Positions 17,413 through 27,879 are shown, counted from the stretch's first letter. The stretch: 64,000 nucleotides of DNA from Muribaculaceae bacterium (GCA_029055345.1 JAIDDJ010000027.1:58730-122729); one strand, 5' to 3'. The notes: generated from the letters alone by a model not told the origin. A program made the numbers and translations.

Positions 17413-19554
17413 ATGAGGAAAACTATCATTAATTCATTAGCAGCTTTGTCCATTATGACAATCGCATCGAATGTGGAATGCGCGGCATCGAATCCTCTTA
17501 TTTCAGGTTCCGACGCGCCCTATGGCACTTTGCCCTTTTCCGCTCTGACAGCCGCCGATTATGAAGAAGGCATTAAGGAGGGAATGAAAATCCAGAATCA
17601 GGAAATTGACGCTATCTGCAATCAGAGAAGCGTGCCTACGTTTGAAAACACCATTGTAGCTCTCGACCGCAGCGGTGAAGTGCTTGGCCGGTCTGTAGCC
17701 GCTCTCAGCAATGTCGAGCATGCAACCGGCGATGAATCGCTTATGGAAGCGATGGCTAAGGTCACTCCCCTCCTTTCTGAACATGAAACAAATATCATGC
17801 TCAATGAAAGACTTTGGGACCGCATCAAGCAAGTCTACGACCATATGAACGATGACCCTTCGCTAACCAATCAGGATAAGCGTCTGATAGAGAAAACATA
17901 TAAATCATTCGAGCACTCCGGCGCCAACCTGAAGGGTGCTGACCGCGAGAAATTCCGTAAGCTGTCTGCTGAATTATCAGACCTCAATATCAAATTCGCG
18001 CAGAATGTCACCAACGACATGAAAGATCCTGCCCGCAGACTCTGGCTTAAGGAATCGGATCTGACAGGTATACCCGCCTCTATCAAGCAGGCTTATAGGG
18101 CAGCTGCTTCCGAAGCTCTTGCCGAGGAGGGGAAAGTTGATGATGAATCCATGTATCTCGTCACGATATTTCGCCCGAGCTATAGCCCCTTCATGACTTA
18201 TTCCGACCGCCGCGACCTCCGCGAAAAGCTCTATAAGCTTTACGGAAGCACAAATACGGATGGTAAATACAACAATGTCCAGGTGCTGAAGGATATTACC
18301 AATGTGCGTCTTGAGCTCGCCAATCTGATGGGCAAGAAAAACTATGCCGAATATGCGCTTGAGAACACTATGGCTCAGACTCCGGAGACAGTCATGAGCT
18401 TCCTTGAGGATCTGCGTGCGGCCTATACTGAACCGATGCGTAAGGAAGTTGCCGAGATTCAGGACTTCGCCCGTCAGAAGGAGGGAGCCGATTTCACTCT
18501 CATGCCCTGGGACTATAGTTATTGGTTCGACAAACTTAAGAACGAACGTTATTCTTTCAATGATGAAGACCTCAAGCCCTACTTTGAATTAAACCGTACG
18601 ATTGATGGCGTTTTCGGTCTGGCTACCAAACTATACGGCTATAAATTCAAGGAAGTCGCCAATATCGACAAATATCATCAGGATGTAAGGGTATATGAAG
18701 TTTATAAAAAGGACGGCGAACTGTTAGGCCTCCTGTATGCCGACTTCTTCTACCGCGCCGGCAAAGCTCCGGGTGCTTGGATGACCGAATATCGCGCAGA
18801 ACGCAAGGACGACGATGGCAAGAAAATCCTTCCAATTATTTCTATTGTCTGCAATTTCTCGAAACCGGTTGGAAACGAGGCTGTTCTGCTTAATGCCGAT
18901 GAGGTTGAGACGTTCCTCCATGAATTCGGCCATGCTCTTCACGGCCTTTCTTCGGAAGCCAAGTATGAGTCTTTGAGCGGCACCAACGTCGAGCACGACT
19001 TTGTGGAACTCTTCTCTCAGTTCAATGAAAACTATCTGACCGAGAAAGAATATCTCGACGGTTTCGCGCGTCATTACAAGACCGGAAAGAAAATTCCCGC
19101 GGATCTTCTGGCCAATTTCATCAAGTCTTCTCAATTCGGAGCAGCCTACGCCACTATGCGTCAGCTCGGATTCGGATACCTTGACATGGCATACCACACT
19201 CTGGAGGAACCACTCCGCGCTTCTTCCGACATTGAGCTGTTTGAAGCGACTGCTCAGGCACCGGTGAAAATTTTCGAGCCCGTGGAAGGAAGCATAACTT
19301 CTTCTTCTTTCGGCCACATCTTCTCCGGAGGCTACGCTGCTGGATATTATGGTTATAAATGGTCGGAGGAACTGGATGCGGATGCGTTCAAAGCGTTCAA
19401 GGAAACCGGCATATTCAACCCCAAGACCGCGGCTAAATTCCTGAAGATGCTCCAGTCGGGCGATACGGAAGCTCCCATGGACCTCTATATTGAGTTCAGA
19501 GGTAAGAAACCGACCGTCGACGCACTTCTCGAAAGAGACGGAATTAAAAAGTAA
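17413..19554 (+). CDS. M3 family peptidyl-dipeptidase / oligopeptidase (Dcp-like)
   Basis: Signal-like N-terminus; ETFLHEFGHALHGLSS zinc motif. Confidence 0.94.
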   Translation: MRKTIINSLAALSIMTIASNVECAASNPLISGSDAPYGTLPFSALTAADYEEGIKEGMKIQNQEIDAICNQRSVPTFENTIVALDRSGEVLGRSVAALSNVEHATGDESLMEAMAKVTPLLSEHETNIMLNERLWDRIKQVYDHMNDDPSLTNQDKRLIEKTYKSFEHSGANLKGADREKFRKLSAELSDLNIKFAQNVTNDMKDPARRLWLKESDLTGIPASIKQAYRAAASEALAEEGKVDDESMYLVTIFRPSYSPFMTYSDRRDLREKLYKLYGSTNTDGKYNNVQVLKDITNVRLELANLMGKKNYAEYALENTMAQTPETVMSFLEDLRAAYTEPMRKEVAEIQDFARQKEGADFTLMPWDYSYWFDKLKNERYSFNDEDLKPYFELNRTIDGVFGLATKLYGYKFKEVANIDKYHQDVRVYEVYKKDGELLGLLYADFFYRAGKAPGAWMTEYRAERKDDDGKKILPIISIVCNFSKPVGNEAVLLNADEVETFLHEFGHALHGLSSEAKYESLSGTNVEHDFVELFSQFNENYLTEKEYLDGFARHYKTGKKIPADLLANFIKSSQFGAAYATMRQLGFGYLDMAYHTLEEPLRASSDIELFEATAQAPVKIFEPVEGSITSSSFGHIFSGGYAAGYYGYKWSEELDADAFKAFKETGIFNPKTAAKFLKMLQSGDTEAPMDLYIEFRGKKPTVDALLERDGIKK

Positions 19555-19577
19555 TTCACCTTCTCAAAAAGGTAATA

Positions 19578-20426
19578 ATGAAAACAAAAAATGAACTGAT
19601 AGATGAATTGCTGAATCTTTCATTTGCCGAGGATGTCGGAGATGGCGACCATACCACTTTATCCACAATCCCGGCGGATGCTTTGGGTCACAGCAGACTT
19701 ATCATCAAGGAGAAAGGAATTCTTTCGGGTGTGGATATCGCCCGTAAGGTGCTTGAAAAGGTGGATCCATCTATAAAGATGACCGTCTATATGGAGGATG
19801 GTAGCGAGGTTAATCCGGGAGATATAGTTTTTATAGCCGAGGGTCCGGTGCGTTCGCTTCTGATTGCCGAGCGCACGATGCTCAACATCATGCAGAGAAT
19901 GAGTGGCGTAGCCACTATGACTCGCCGTTATCAGGACGAACTGGAGGGACTTCATACGAAAGTTCTCGACACTCGTAAGACCACTCCCGGAATGCGTATG
20001 CTCGAAAAGGAGGCTGTAAAGACCGGAGGTGGCACAAATCACCGAATCGGTCTCTTCGATATGATTCTCATCAAGGACAACCATATCGATTTTGCCGGTG
20101 GCATCGAAAAGGCCATTGACCGGGCGCTGCAATATTGCAAAGATAACGGCAAGGACCTTAAGATTGAGGTCGAAGTGAGGAGCCTCGATGATATCAGGCG
20201 CGTTATGAATCATGGAGGTGTCGACCGCATTATGTTCGACAATTTCACTCCCGAGCAGACGAAAGAAGCCGTGAAGCTCGTCAACGGTAATTATGAGACC
20301 GAGTCATCTGGTGGAATCACGCTCGAAAATCTTCGCGCCTATGGAGAGGCCGGTGTTGATTTCATATCCGTCGGCGCGTTGACACATAGTGTCAAAGGAC
20401 TTGATATGAGTTTCAAGGCTTTTTGA
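19578..20426 (+). CDS. nadC: nicotinate-nucleotide diphosphorylase (carboxylating)
   Basis: ERTMLNIMQRMSGVATMTRRY, DTRKTTPGMRMLEKEAVKTGGGTNHRIGLFDMILIKDNHI. Confidence 0.96.
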   Translation: MKTKNELIDELLNLSFAEDVGDGDHTTLSTIPADALGHSRLIIKEKGILSGVDIARKVLEKVDPSIKMTVYMEDGSEVNPGDIVFIAEGPVRSLLIAERTMLNIMQRMSGVATMTRRYQDELEGLHTKVLDTRKTTPGMRMLEKEAVKTGGGTNHRIGLFDMILIKDNHIDFAGGIEKAIDRALQYCKDNGKDLKIEVEVRSLDDIRRVMNHGGVDRIMFDNFTPEQTKEAVKLVNGNYETESSGGITLENLRAYGEAGVDFISVGALTHSVKGLDMSFKAF

Positions 20427-20432
20427 TTGTCA

Positions 20433-20873
20433 ATGATGAACGCCTCTGTTGAAACTGAATATACTAATAACCGCTCCGTTCACGCGCAACGTGTCGCCAT
20501 CGGGAAGGAAAATCTCGACTGGGGGCACGTTGCCGAGCAAATTGCCGCGGATTATTTTGTAAAGAAGGGATATACGGTCAGGGAACGGAATTGGAAATGC
20601 GGGAAGCTTGAGATAGATTTGATTCTTGAGAAAGACCGGACCATAATTTTTGTGGAGGTCAAAGCAAGGAAACAGGGAACCCAGGATCCTATAGATGCCG
20701 TCGGGCGCGAAAAGCGCCAGCGCATCATCCGCGCCGCCGACACATATCTGCGCTCACTGAATATGCTCTATCAATATCGTTTCGACATTTTCGCCATTAT
20801 CGGCAATCGGGAAGACTACCGCCTCTCGCATTACGCTGACGCCTATATGCCTCCTGTGAATGGAAGGGGGTAA
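20433..20873 (+). CDS. YraN/UPF0102 family endonuclease-like protein
   Basis: GHVAEQIAADYFVKKGYTVRERNWKCGKLEIDLILEKDRTIIFVEVKAR. Confidence 0.9.
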   Translation: MMNASVETEYTNNRSVHAQRVAIGKENLDWGHVAEQIAADYFVKKGYTVRERNWKCGKLEIDLILEKDRTIIFVEVKARKQGTQDPIDAVGREKRQRIIRAADTYLRSLNMLYQYRFDIFAIIGNREDYRLSHYADAYMPPVNGRG

Positions 20874-20877
20874 CGTT

Positions 20878-21624
20878 TCACCGGCCGATGAATTGCGAAA
20901 TCGTGATTGCTGCTGCTATCGCTACATTTAGAGATTCGCTGTGGTCGGGTCCTCCGGGGGGTATAAGTAGTGGATGTGTCACATACTTGCGCAAAGGCAT
21001 TGATATCCCTTTGCCTTCATTACCGAATAATATAAAGCCGCGCTTTTCAAGTGTGGCTTTAAATATATCTTCTCCATCAAGAAGGGTTCCGTAAACAGGC
21101 ATCGTCGGGTTGGCTTCAAAAAGCCTCTGCAAATCGGTGTATATCACTTTTACTTTCCCTAACGAACCCATGGTGGACTGAACGGTCTTCGGATTATATA
21201 AGTCTACCGTATCTTTGGAGGCAAATATCGCCGGTATTCCAAACCAATGACAGGTCCGAATGATTGTTCCGAGATTTCCGGGGTCCTGTATGCAGTCGAG
21301 AACCGGGAATAATCCCGTTTCCAAATTCTGAATGGAATCTTCTGAAAATTCCGGGATTTTCAGAATTGCTGCTACTGATGATGGTGAGGTAAGATTGGAA
21401 ATTTTTTTCATCTGTTCAGGCGTCACTTCGTATACAGTGATTCCCGAACGCAATATGGCAGGCAAATCGAAATCGCGGGTTATAAGCAATGCCTCCGGCT
21501 TGAATCTCTCCAGAGAATCCTTTACCGCTTTCTCCCCTTCCACTATGAACAATCCATGTTTCCTACGCATCTTAAGCTGGGAAAGTGATGAATATATGGA
21601 TAATTTTGCCTTGGATATTTCCAT
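20878..21624 (-). CDS. TrmH/SpoU family RNA 2'-O-methyltransferase
   Basis: DCIQDPGNLGTIIRTCHWFG, LFGNEGKGIS, IPPGGPDHSESLNVAIAAAI (SPOUT motifs). Confidence 0.93.
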   Translation of the reverse strand: MEISKAKLSIYSSLSQLKMRRKHGLFIVEGEKAVKDSLERFKPEALLITRDFDLPAILRSGITVYEVTPEQMKKISNLTSPSSVAAILKIPEFSEDSIQNLETGLFPVLDCIQDPGNLGTIIRTCHWFGIPAIFASKDTVDLYNPKTVQSTMGSLGKVKVIYTDLQRLFEANPTMPVYGTLLDGEDIFKATLEKRGFILFGNEGKGISMPLRKYVTHPLLIPPGGPDHSESLNVAIAAAITISQFIGR

Positions 21625-21738
21625 TATCAATAGATTTTGATACGAAGTTATGAAAAAATAAGCAAATTTTTGCGGAGGAACGAGGAAAAATCCAAAAAAA
21701 TTTGGTAAATTTGAAGATATTTTGTCAGCTTAACCCAA

Positions 21739-22590
21739 ATGTCAACTAAAAAATACATAGGAGCGCACGTAAGTGTTGTAGGAGGAGTCCAGAATGCTCC
21801 GCTTGCCGCAGCAGAAATAGGAGCAAAGGCCTTTGCCCTCTTTACAGGCTACAGCAGTCGCTGGAACTCACCGGCAATAACGGAAGATATCGCTCAGGCA
21901 TTCAAGGATAACTGCGAGGCCAATGGTTTTTTGCCGGCCCAGATTCTTCCCCACGATAATTTTCTCATTAATTTAGGAAGCCCCGACTCGAAGAAGCTGG
22001 CTATGTCGAGGAAATCGTTTCTCGATGAGATGCGCCGGTGCGAGGCTCTTGGCTTGACCATGCTGAACTTCCATCCCGGCAGCCACCTTAACGAAATTGA
22101 CGAGGACGCAAGTCTTGACTTGATAGCTGAGAGCATCAATATCACACTTGACAAAACTTCCGGAGTAACGGCCGTTCTCGAATCTACTGCAGGGCAGGGA
22201 ACCAACCTGGGATGGAAATTCGAACATCTTGCGCGAATAATCGATGGCGTGGAAGACAAATCGCGCATCGGGGTATGCGTCGATACTTGCCATTCGCATT
22301 CCGCCGGCTACGATCTCCGTTCGGAAGAGGGTTACAAGAAGACATGGCAGCAATTCGACGACATTATCGGGGCTAAATATCTCAAGGCTCTCCATCTTAA
22401 CGACAATAAAAGGGATCTTGGGTCGAGAATCGACCGCCATGAGCTGATCGGAAAAGGCTCCTTAGGTGAGGAATTCTTTATTCGCCTGGTGAATGATCCG
22501 AGGTTCGACAATATGCCCCTTATTCTGGAAACCCCCGATCCGGAAAACTGGGCTAAGGAAATAAGCTGGCTTTACTCGATGATTAAATGA
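21739..22590 (+). CDS. nfo: deoxyribonuclease IV (AP endonuclease)
   Basis: IGAHVSVVGGVQNAPLAAAEIGAKAFALFTGYSSRW, CVDTCHSHSAGYDLR, LILETPDPENWAKEI. Confidence 0.95.
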   Translation: MSTKKYIGAHVSVVGGVQNAPLAAAEIGAKAFALFTGYSSRWNSPAITEDIAQAFKDNCEANGFLPAQILPHDNFLINLGSPDSKKLAMSRKSFLDEMRRCEALGLTMLNFHPGSHLNEIDEDASLDLIAESINITLDKTSGVTAVLESTAGQGTNLGWKFEHLARIIDGVEDKSRIGVCVDTCHSHSAGYDLRSEEGYKKTWQQFDDIIGAKYLKALHLNDNKRDLGSRIDRHELIGKGSLGEEFFIRLVNDPRFDNMPLILETPDPENWAKEISWLYSMIK

Positions 22591-22648
22591 TTTCCAACGG
22601 AATTACTTTTATATTTACCTGAAATAAAATCTATTTACCAAAATATTC

Positions 22649-24271
22649 ATGAAAACTAAACCTGATTTAAGTTTCTGGAAGCTATGGAACCTATCGTTCG
22701 GCTTCTTTGGGGTTCAGATTGCCTATGCGTTGCAGAGTGCCAACGTGTCCCGAATTTTCACCACAATCGGTGCTGACCCCCACGACCTGAGTTATTTCTG
22801 GATTCTCCCCCCGCTGATGGGACTTATCGTTCAGCCTATTGTCGGCATGATGAGCGACAAGACCTGGAACCGGTTCGGCCGGCGTCTACCCTATCTGATA
22901 GTCGGAGCGCTGATTGCAGTTGTCGTGATGTGTCTGCTCCCCAATGCCGGAAGTTTCCACTTTACAGTCGCAAGCGCTATCCTATTCGGACTCATTTCTC
23001 TTATGCTGCTCGACACATCAATCAATATGGCTATGCAGCCATTCAAGATGCTCGTCGGCGATATGGTAAATGAGAAGCAAAAGGGTCTCGCCTACTCCAT
23101 CCAGTCGTTCCTTTGCAACGCTGGCTCGGTTATGGGCTATATTTTCCCTATTCTTTTCATGTGGTTAGGTATCAAGAATACCGCACCTGCCGGTGTGGTG
23201 CCCGACACCGTGATCTGGTCTTTCTATATCGGCGCTTTCATTCTTCTGCTATGCGTGGTCTATTCTCTGATCAAAATTAAGGAATGGCCTCCTCATCTCT
23301 ATAATGAATATAACGGTATCGAAGAGCAACCGAAAAAGAAAGAGAAGACCAATGTCATCTCCCTTCTCCGCAATGCTCCCACAACTTTCTGGACTGTAGG
23401 TGTCGTCCAGTTCTTCTGCTGGTTCGCATTCCTGTTCTTATGGACATATGCTACCAATACCGTGGCTCATAATGCCTTCGAGACTCCTACCGCAGTCACT
23501 TGCCCCGGTATTTCTTATAATGGACAGGACTATACCGGTAAATATCTCATAGCAAATGATTCGGTAATTCTTGTTGACCATGGTCAGAAGAACGCCGAGT
23601 GGCTTGAGTCTCACTCCGGCCCCTTCACTCTCACTATTGCCGATATCGTAGAAAAGAGGGCTGATGGCACGCTGGATATCAGTGGTAATCAGACCGTGCA
23701 GATCGATAATGCGAAGGATTGCCAATTCATGTCGAGAACCGTGCTCGATGCCACATCAAATCAATATAACGAGGCCGGTAACTGGGTGGGTGTTCTCTAC
23801 GCAATTCAGGCACTCGGTTCGGTGTTATGGGCCGTAATGCTTCCGAGATTCCGCAGCCGTAAATTCTCATATACGCTCAGCCTTCTTTTGGGAGCAGCCG
23901 GTTTCTTCATGACGGCATTCGTCACCAACCAGTATCTCCTGTTCGTGGCTTTCGCTCTCATCGGTTGCGCTTGGGCTGCGATGCTCGCCTGGCCGTTTAC
24001 TATCCTTACCAACTCACTCAAGGGTGGCAACATCGGTGCTTATCTCGGCCTTTTCAACTGCACGATATGCATTCCTCAGATCGTGGCTGCTCTTGTCGGC
24101 GGCTGGATTCTCACCATGCTCTCCGTGCCGGGTGAAATCGCTCCCGAATACCTGATGATGGCCGTTGCCGGAGTTTCTCTCATTATCGGTTCAGTATGCG
24201 TATTCTTCATTAAGGAAGGAAAAGGCACTGAAAAACCAATCGAAAATCCGGTAATAGGAGAAGACCTCTGA
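22649..24271 (+). CDS. MFS transporter, SLC45 / glycoside-cation symporter-like (probable maltose or sucrose type) with a large soluble insertion
   Basis: NLSFGFFGVQIAYALQSANVSRIF...GMMSDKTWNRFGRRLPYLIVGA; C-terminal half GCAWAAMLAWPFTILTNSL. Confidence 0.85.
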   Translation: MKTKPDLSFWKLWNLSFGFFGVQIAYALQSANVSRIFTTIGADPHDLSYFWILPPLMGLIVQPIVGMMSDKTWNRFGRRLPYLIVGALIAVVVMCLLPNAGSFHFTVASAILFGLISLMLLDTSINMAMQPFKMLVGDMVNEKQKGLAYSIQSFLCNAGSVMGYIFPILFMWLGIKNTAPAGVVPDTVIWSFYIGAFILLLCVVYSLIKIKEWPPHLYNEYNGIEEQPKKKEKTNVISLLRNAPTTFWTVGVVQFFCWFAFLFLWTYATNTVAHNAFETPTAVTCPGISYNGQDYTGKYLIANDSVILVDHGQKNAEWLESHSGPFTLTIADIVEKRADGTLDISGNQTVQIDNAKDCQFMSRTVLDATSNQYNEAGNWVGVLYAIQALGSVLWAVMLPRFRSRKFSYTLSLLLGAAGFFMTAFVTNQYLLFVAFALIGCAWAAMLAWPFTILTNSLKGGNIGAYLGLFNCTICIPQIVAALVGGWILTMLSVPGEIAPEYLMMAVAGVSLIIGSVCVFFIKEGKGTEKPIENPVIGEDL

Positions 24272-24317
24272 TCAATCACTTTTGAAACCCGATTTCGATA
24301 GATAATTATTGCATATG

Positions 24318-24350
24318 AGCCCGGTCCCGCTTGAACGGACCGGGCTTTTT
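24318..24350 (+). terminator. intrinsic terminator of the MFS gene
   Basis: AGCCCGGTCC-CGCTTGAAC-GGACCGGGCT-TTTT. Confidence 0.85.
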
Positions 24351-24430
24351 AGTTCGCACTTTGGCTTCTTTCTATGGCTTATGCCTTATGACTCACTATT
24401 TCGGTTGCGGAGTCAATACAGGATTCAGAA

Positions 24431-24452
24431 AATATCGGTCAAATATCGGTCA
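24431..24452. repeat. direct repeat AATATCGGTCA x2, period 11
   Basis: AATATCGGTCAAATATCGGTCA read directly, immediately upstream of the -33 box. Confidence 0.75.
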
Positions 24453-24457
24453 AAACA

Positions 24458-24489
24458 TTTGTAATATTAACTTATTTAAATTACCTTTG
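24458..24489 (+). promoter_or_regulatory. Bacteroidetes-type promoter for serC-serA
   Basis: TTTG-N20-TACCTTTG. Confidence 0.65.
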
Positions 24490-24570
24490 TAGCGAATAAT
24501 CGCTAAGTGCGAACGAGATGCACAAAGCAATTATCAAATGAAAATAACTTAAAAATTAATCTATAGAATC

Positions 24571-25638
24571 ATGAAGAAACACAATTTCTACGCAGGACCG
24601 TGTATTCTTAGTCCTTACACAATTCAAAAGACAGCTGAAGCCATTCAGGACTTCGATGGCATGGGCCTTTCAATTCTTGAAATTTCTCACAGAAGCAAAC
24701 AGTTCCAGGCTGTGGTTGATGAAGCCGTTGCTCTTACTAAAGAGCTGCTGAATCTTCCGGAAGGCTATCATGTGCTTTTCCTCGGTGGCGGCGCAAGCCT
24801 GCAGTTCTGCATGGTGCCATTTAATTTCCTCGATAAGAAGGCGGCTTATCTGAACACCGGCACATGGGCTTCTAATGCTATCAAGGAAGCCAAGATATTT
24901 GGTGAAGTTGATGTGGTGGCTTCTTCCGAAGAAACTAAGTTCAATTACATTCCGAAGAATTTCGTTATTCCGACTGATGCTGATTACTTCCATTATACCA
25001 GCAACAATACGATTTACGGAACTGAAATCCGCAAGGATCTTGACAGCCCCGTGCCTATGATATGCGATATGTCGTCCGACATCTTCTCCCGCGAGTTCGA
25101 TGCATCCAAATATGAATGCATCTATGCCGGCGCACAGAAGAACCTCGCCCCGGCCGGCGTTACTATCGCTATCGTGAAGGAAGATGCCTTAGGAAAGGTG
25201 CATCGTCCGATTCCTACAATGCTTGATTACCGCACTCACATCAAGAAGGGCTCAATGTTCAATACTCCTCCGGTGCTTCCCATCTACTCCGCTCTTATGA
25301 CTCTCCGCTACTATAAGGAGCAGGGCGGCGTTAAGGAAATGGAGCGCCGCGATATCGAAAAGGCCGCAATCCTTTATGACGAGATCGACCGCAACAAGCT
25401 CTTCCGCGGAACAGTAGCCGAAGAAGACCGTTCTATCATGAATGTATGCTTCGTGATGAACCCCGACTACGCCGAGTTGGAAAAAGAATTCTTCGATTAT
25501 GCCACTTCAAAGGGTATGGTCGGCATCAAGGGCCACCGTTCGGTTGGCGGATTCCGCGCTTCGCTTTATAATGCTCTTCCCAAGGAGAGTGTGGAGGCAC
25601 TCGTGGCTGTGATGAAAGAATTTGAAGCTAATCATTAA
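24571..25638 (+). CDS. serC: 3-phosphoserine aminotransferase
   Basis: [49 protein letters not shown]. Confidence 0.97.
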   Translation: MKKHNFYAGPCILSPYTIQKTAEAIQDFDGMGLSILEISHRSKQFQAVVDEAVALTKELLNLPEGYHVLFLGGGASLQFCMVPFNFLDKKAAYLNTGTWASNAIKEAKIFGEVDVVASSEETKFNYIPKNFVIPTDADYFHYTSNNTIYGTEIRKDLDSPVPMICDMSSDIFSREFDASKYECIYAGAQKNLAPAGVTIAIVKEDALGKVHRPIPTMLDYRTHIKKGSMFNTPPVLPIYSALMTLRYYKEQGGVKEMERRDIEKAAILYDEIDRNKLFRGTVAEEDRSIMNVCFVMNPDYAELEKEFFDYATSKGMVGIKGHRSVGGFRASLYNALPKESVEALVAVMKEFEANH

Positions 25639-25650
25639 TTGCACCCCGTT

Positions 25651-26568
25651 ATGAAAATATTGGTATTTACGGAGAAGCCGTTTGCACCGGCTGCCGTTCA
25701 GGCAATTGAAAACGTTATCAATGCTTCCGGCAACGAGCTGGAACTCGTTGAGATGGGAACCCGGGCGGATCTTCTTGAAGCTGTCAAAAATGCGGAAGGC
25801 CTTATTGTCAGAAGCGATAAGATTGACGCCGAGGTGATGGACGCCGCTCCTCTCCTTAAAGTGATTGTAAGGGCGGGGGCTGGTTACGACAACATCGACC
25901 TTGAGGCTGCCACTAAGCATGGCATCTGCGTGATGAATACTCCCGGACAGAATTCAAATGCTGTCGCCGAGTTGGTTTTCGGTATGATTGTGATGATGTG
26001 CAGAAATCAATACAACGGAAAATCCGGAAGTGAACTTAAAGGCAAAAGCCTCGGTATTTATGCCTTCGGGCAGGTAGGCCGCAATGTTGCCCGTATCGCC
26101 AAAGGCTTCGGAATGGATCTGGAGGCTCTTGATAAATTCGTTCCCGATGCTATCATGGAAGGCGAAGGAGTGAAACCGGTTCACACGCCGGAGGAACTAT
26201 TCTCCAACAATCATTTCGTATCCCTTCACATCCCGGCAACTGCTGAAACACGCAATTCTATTGGCTACGACCTTGTGATGAAGATGCCGCAAGGTGGCGT
26301 TCTCATTAACACTGCCCGCAAGGAAGTGATAGATGAAGCAGGTCTTATGAAAGCTCTTGAGGAGCGTCCCGACCTTCGCTATATTTCCGACATCAAGCCC
26401 GACACTGCAGAAGAATTTGAGAAAAGATTTGCTGCCAGAGTATTCTTCACACCAAAGAAAATGGGAGCGCAGACTGCAGAAGCCAATTTCAATGCCGGTG
26501 TAGCTGCCGCTGAGCAGGTAGTGGCATATCTCAAAGATGGCTGGAATAAATATCAAGTAAATAAATAA
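25651..26568 (+). CDS. serA: D-3-phosphoglycerate dehydrogenase / 2-hydroxyacid dehydrogenase
   Basis: VRAGAGYDNIDLEAATKHGICVMNTPGQNSNAVAELVFG; follows serC directly. Confidence 0.92.
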   Translation: MKILVFTEKPFAPAAVQAIENVINASGNELELVEMGTRADLLEAVKNAEGLIVRSDKIDAEVMDAAPLLKVIVRAGAGYDNIDLEAATKHGICVMNTPGQNSNAVAELVFGMIVMMCRNQYNGKSGSELKGKSLGIYAFGQVGRNVARIAKGFGMDLEALDKFVPDAIMEGEGVKPVHTPEELFSNNHFVSLHIPATAETRNSIGYDLVMKMPQGGVLINTARKEVIDEAGLMKALEERPDLRYISDIKPDTAEEFEKRFAARVFFTPKKMGAQTAEANFNAGVAAAEQVVAYLKDGWNKYQVNK

Positions 26569-26583
26569 AGACCTATCCCTTAT

Positions 26584-26622
26584 AAAAAAGCTCAGCTTTC
26601 ATGACGAAAGCTGAGCTTTTTT
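26584..26622. terminator. bidirectional intrinsic terminator between convergent serA and the C11 peptidase gene
   Basis: AAAAAAGCTCAGCTTTC-ATGAC-GAAAGCTGAGCTTTTTT. Confidence 0.9.
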
Positions 26623-26673
26623 ATATCCCTATCTCTATTTAATCCGACTATTCCGGTTTTCCGACTATTCCGC

Positions 26674-27879
26674 TTAATCTTTCAAATACACTCTTTTATA
26701 CCAGTCGAGAGTCTTATAATAATCAGTAAGTTCATTACTATAATCAATGAAATAATAAGTGCTGATTCCGAATATTCTTGATGTGTCCCAATATTGGTTT
26801 CTGAAATCGGTTTTTGTGGCGGCGCTGAATATCACCATATCATTATAAGCCGATATAAGGTTATCCACCAGATCAGTTCTATTTTTCAGCTTAGCCATGT
26901 CGGAAATATAGGAGATGAGGTCTACAAGCTTACATCCGGATAATCTTGAATAATTGATCTGATCAGACGAATCGGGCTTGACATCGCAATTCTTTATAAC
27001 ATCCTTTACCGCATCTGCCATAGCTTCGACCTTATCCATCTTGATAATAGCGATGGTAGCCGGCTGCCCGGTCGACACGAAATGGTTGAAAAAAGCGTTG
27101 GCTGCTCCTGTGGGATCAGGAGTTTCACGAACCATATATGGCAATACTTCGTCATAAGTCATTCCTTCGCTCATAACTTCAGTAGGATAGCCTACAAACG
27201 TATTGCATTTATTCCTGAACTGATAGATCACTTCGATACTGCTCATATAGCAGCAGTCGAACCAGATATGGTCGAATACATGGTCAGGAATAGCATCCGC
27301 AAGGTCATCCAGATTAGTCCAGCTCGTAATCGGCATCCCGGATGAGGTCGTATTGCCATTATATTCTCCCCCGTAGCCTCTTTCGGGTCCGGATCCACCT
27401 ATCGTGTAATCTGAATTTTCCGGACGCCAGGCTGTGCCATGTCCCCAGAAAATGAGGTCATAGGTTGCTCCGGGATAAAACGACAAGGCATCCTTTACCA
27501 CATTCCGTATTTGCTGGGGGGAGGTAGATGTCGTCAGACGTTCGTATCTCTTTATTTCTTCGAAGGTGGGACGGGAACCCCCTTTATCCACTATTTTGTA
27601 AAGAGCTGTATTATTCTTGTCAACTGTCTTGTAAACAAGCACCTGATAATACCTCAGGTCGATATTTCTCATGGCTTTCTCTATCTCGATGGAGTCACTC
27701 TTGAAATCATATCGAAGACTGCTGTTGTTGACCGCATAAATCAACGTAACTCTCCTCATATCCTCTTCTGAAACAGGAGGCTCATCATCGGAATTCTTGT
27801 TGCATGATATCAGGCATGGACTGAATAGCGCCAGAAGAAGGCATACTATTGAAAAAATGCTGAAATTCTTAAATTTCAT
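26674..27879 (-). CDS. clostripain-related (C11) cysteine peptidase, lipoprotein
   Basis: Lipobox-like SPCLISCNKNSDD; YDLIFWGHGTAW (His) and IWFDCCYMSSIEVIYQFR (Cys). Confidence 0.88.
   Translation of the reverse strand: MKFKNFSIFSIVCLLLALFSPCLISCNKNSDDEPPVSEEDMRRVTLIYAVNNSSLRYDFKSDSIEIEKAMRNIDLRYYQVLVYKTVDKNNTALYKIVDKGGSRPTFEEIKRYERLTTSTSPQQIRNVVKDALSFYPGATYDLIFWGHGTAWRPENSDYTIGGSGPERGYGGEYNGNTTSSGMPITSWTNLDDLADAIPDHVFDHIWFDCCYMSSIEVIYQFRNKCNTFVGYPTEVMSEGMTYDEVLPYMVRETPDPTGAANAFFNHFVSTGQPATIAIIKMDKVEAMADAVKDVIKNCDVKPDSSDQINYSRLSGCKLVDLISYISDMAKLKNRTDLVDNLISAYNDMVIFSAATKTDFRNQYWDTSRIFGISTYYFIDYSNELTDYYKTLDWYKRVYLKD

Noticed and set aside
18724-19317. 197-aa minus-strand ORF inside the M3 peptidase gene
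   Set aside because: Complement of the conserved HEFGH catalytic region; shadow ORF.
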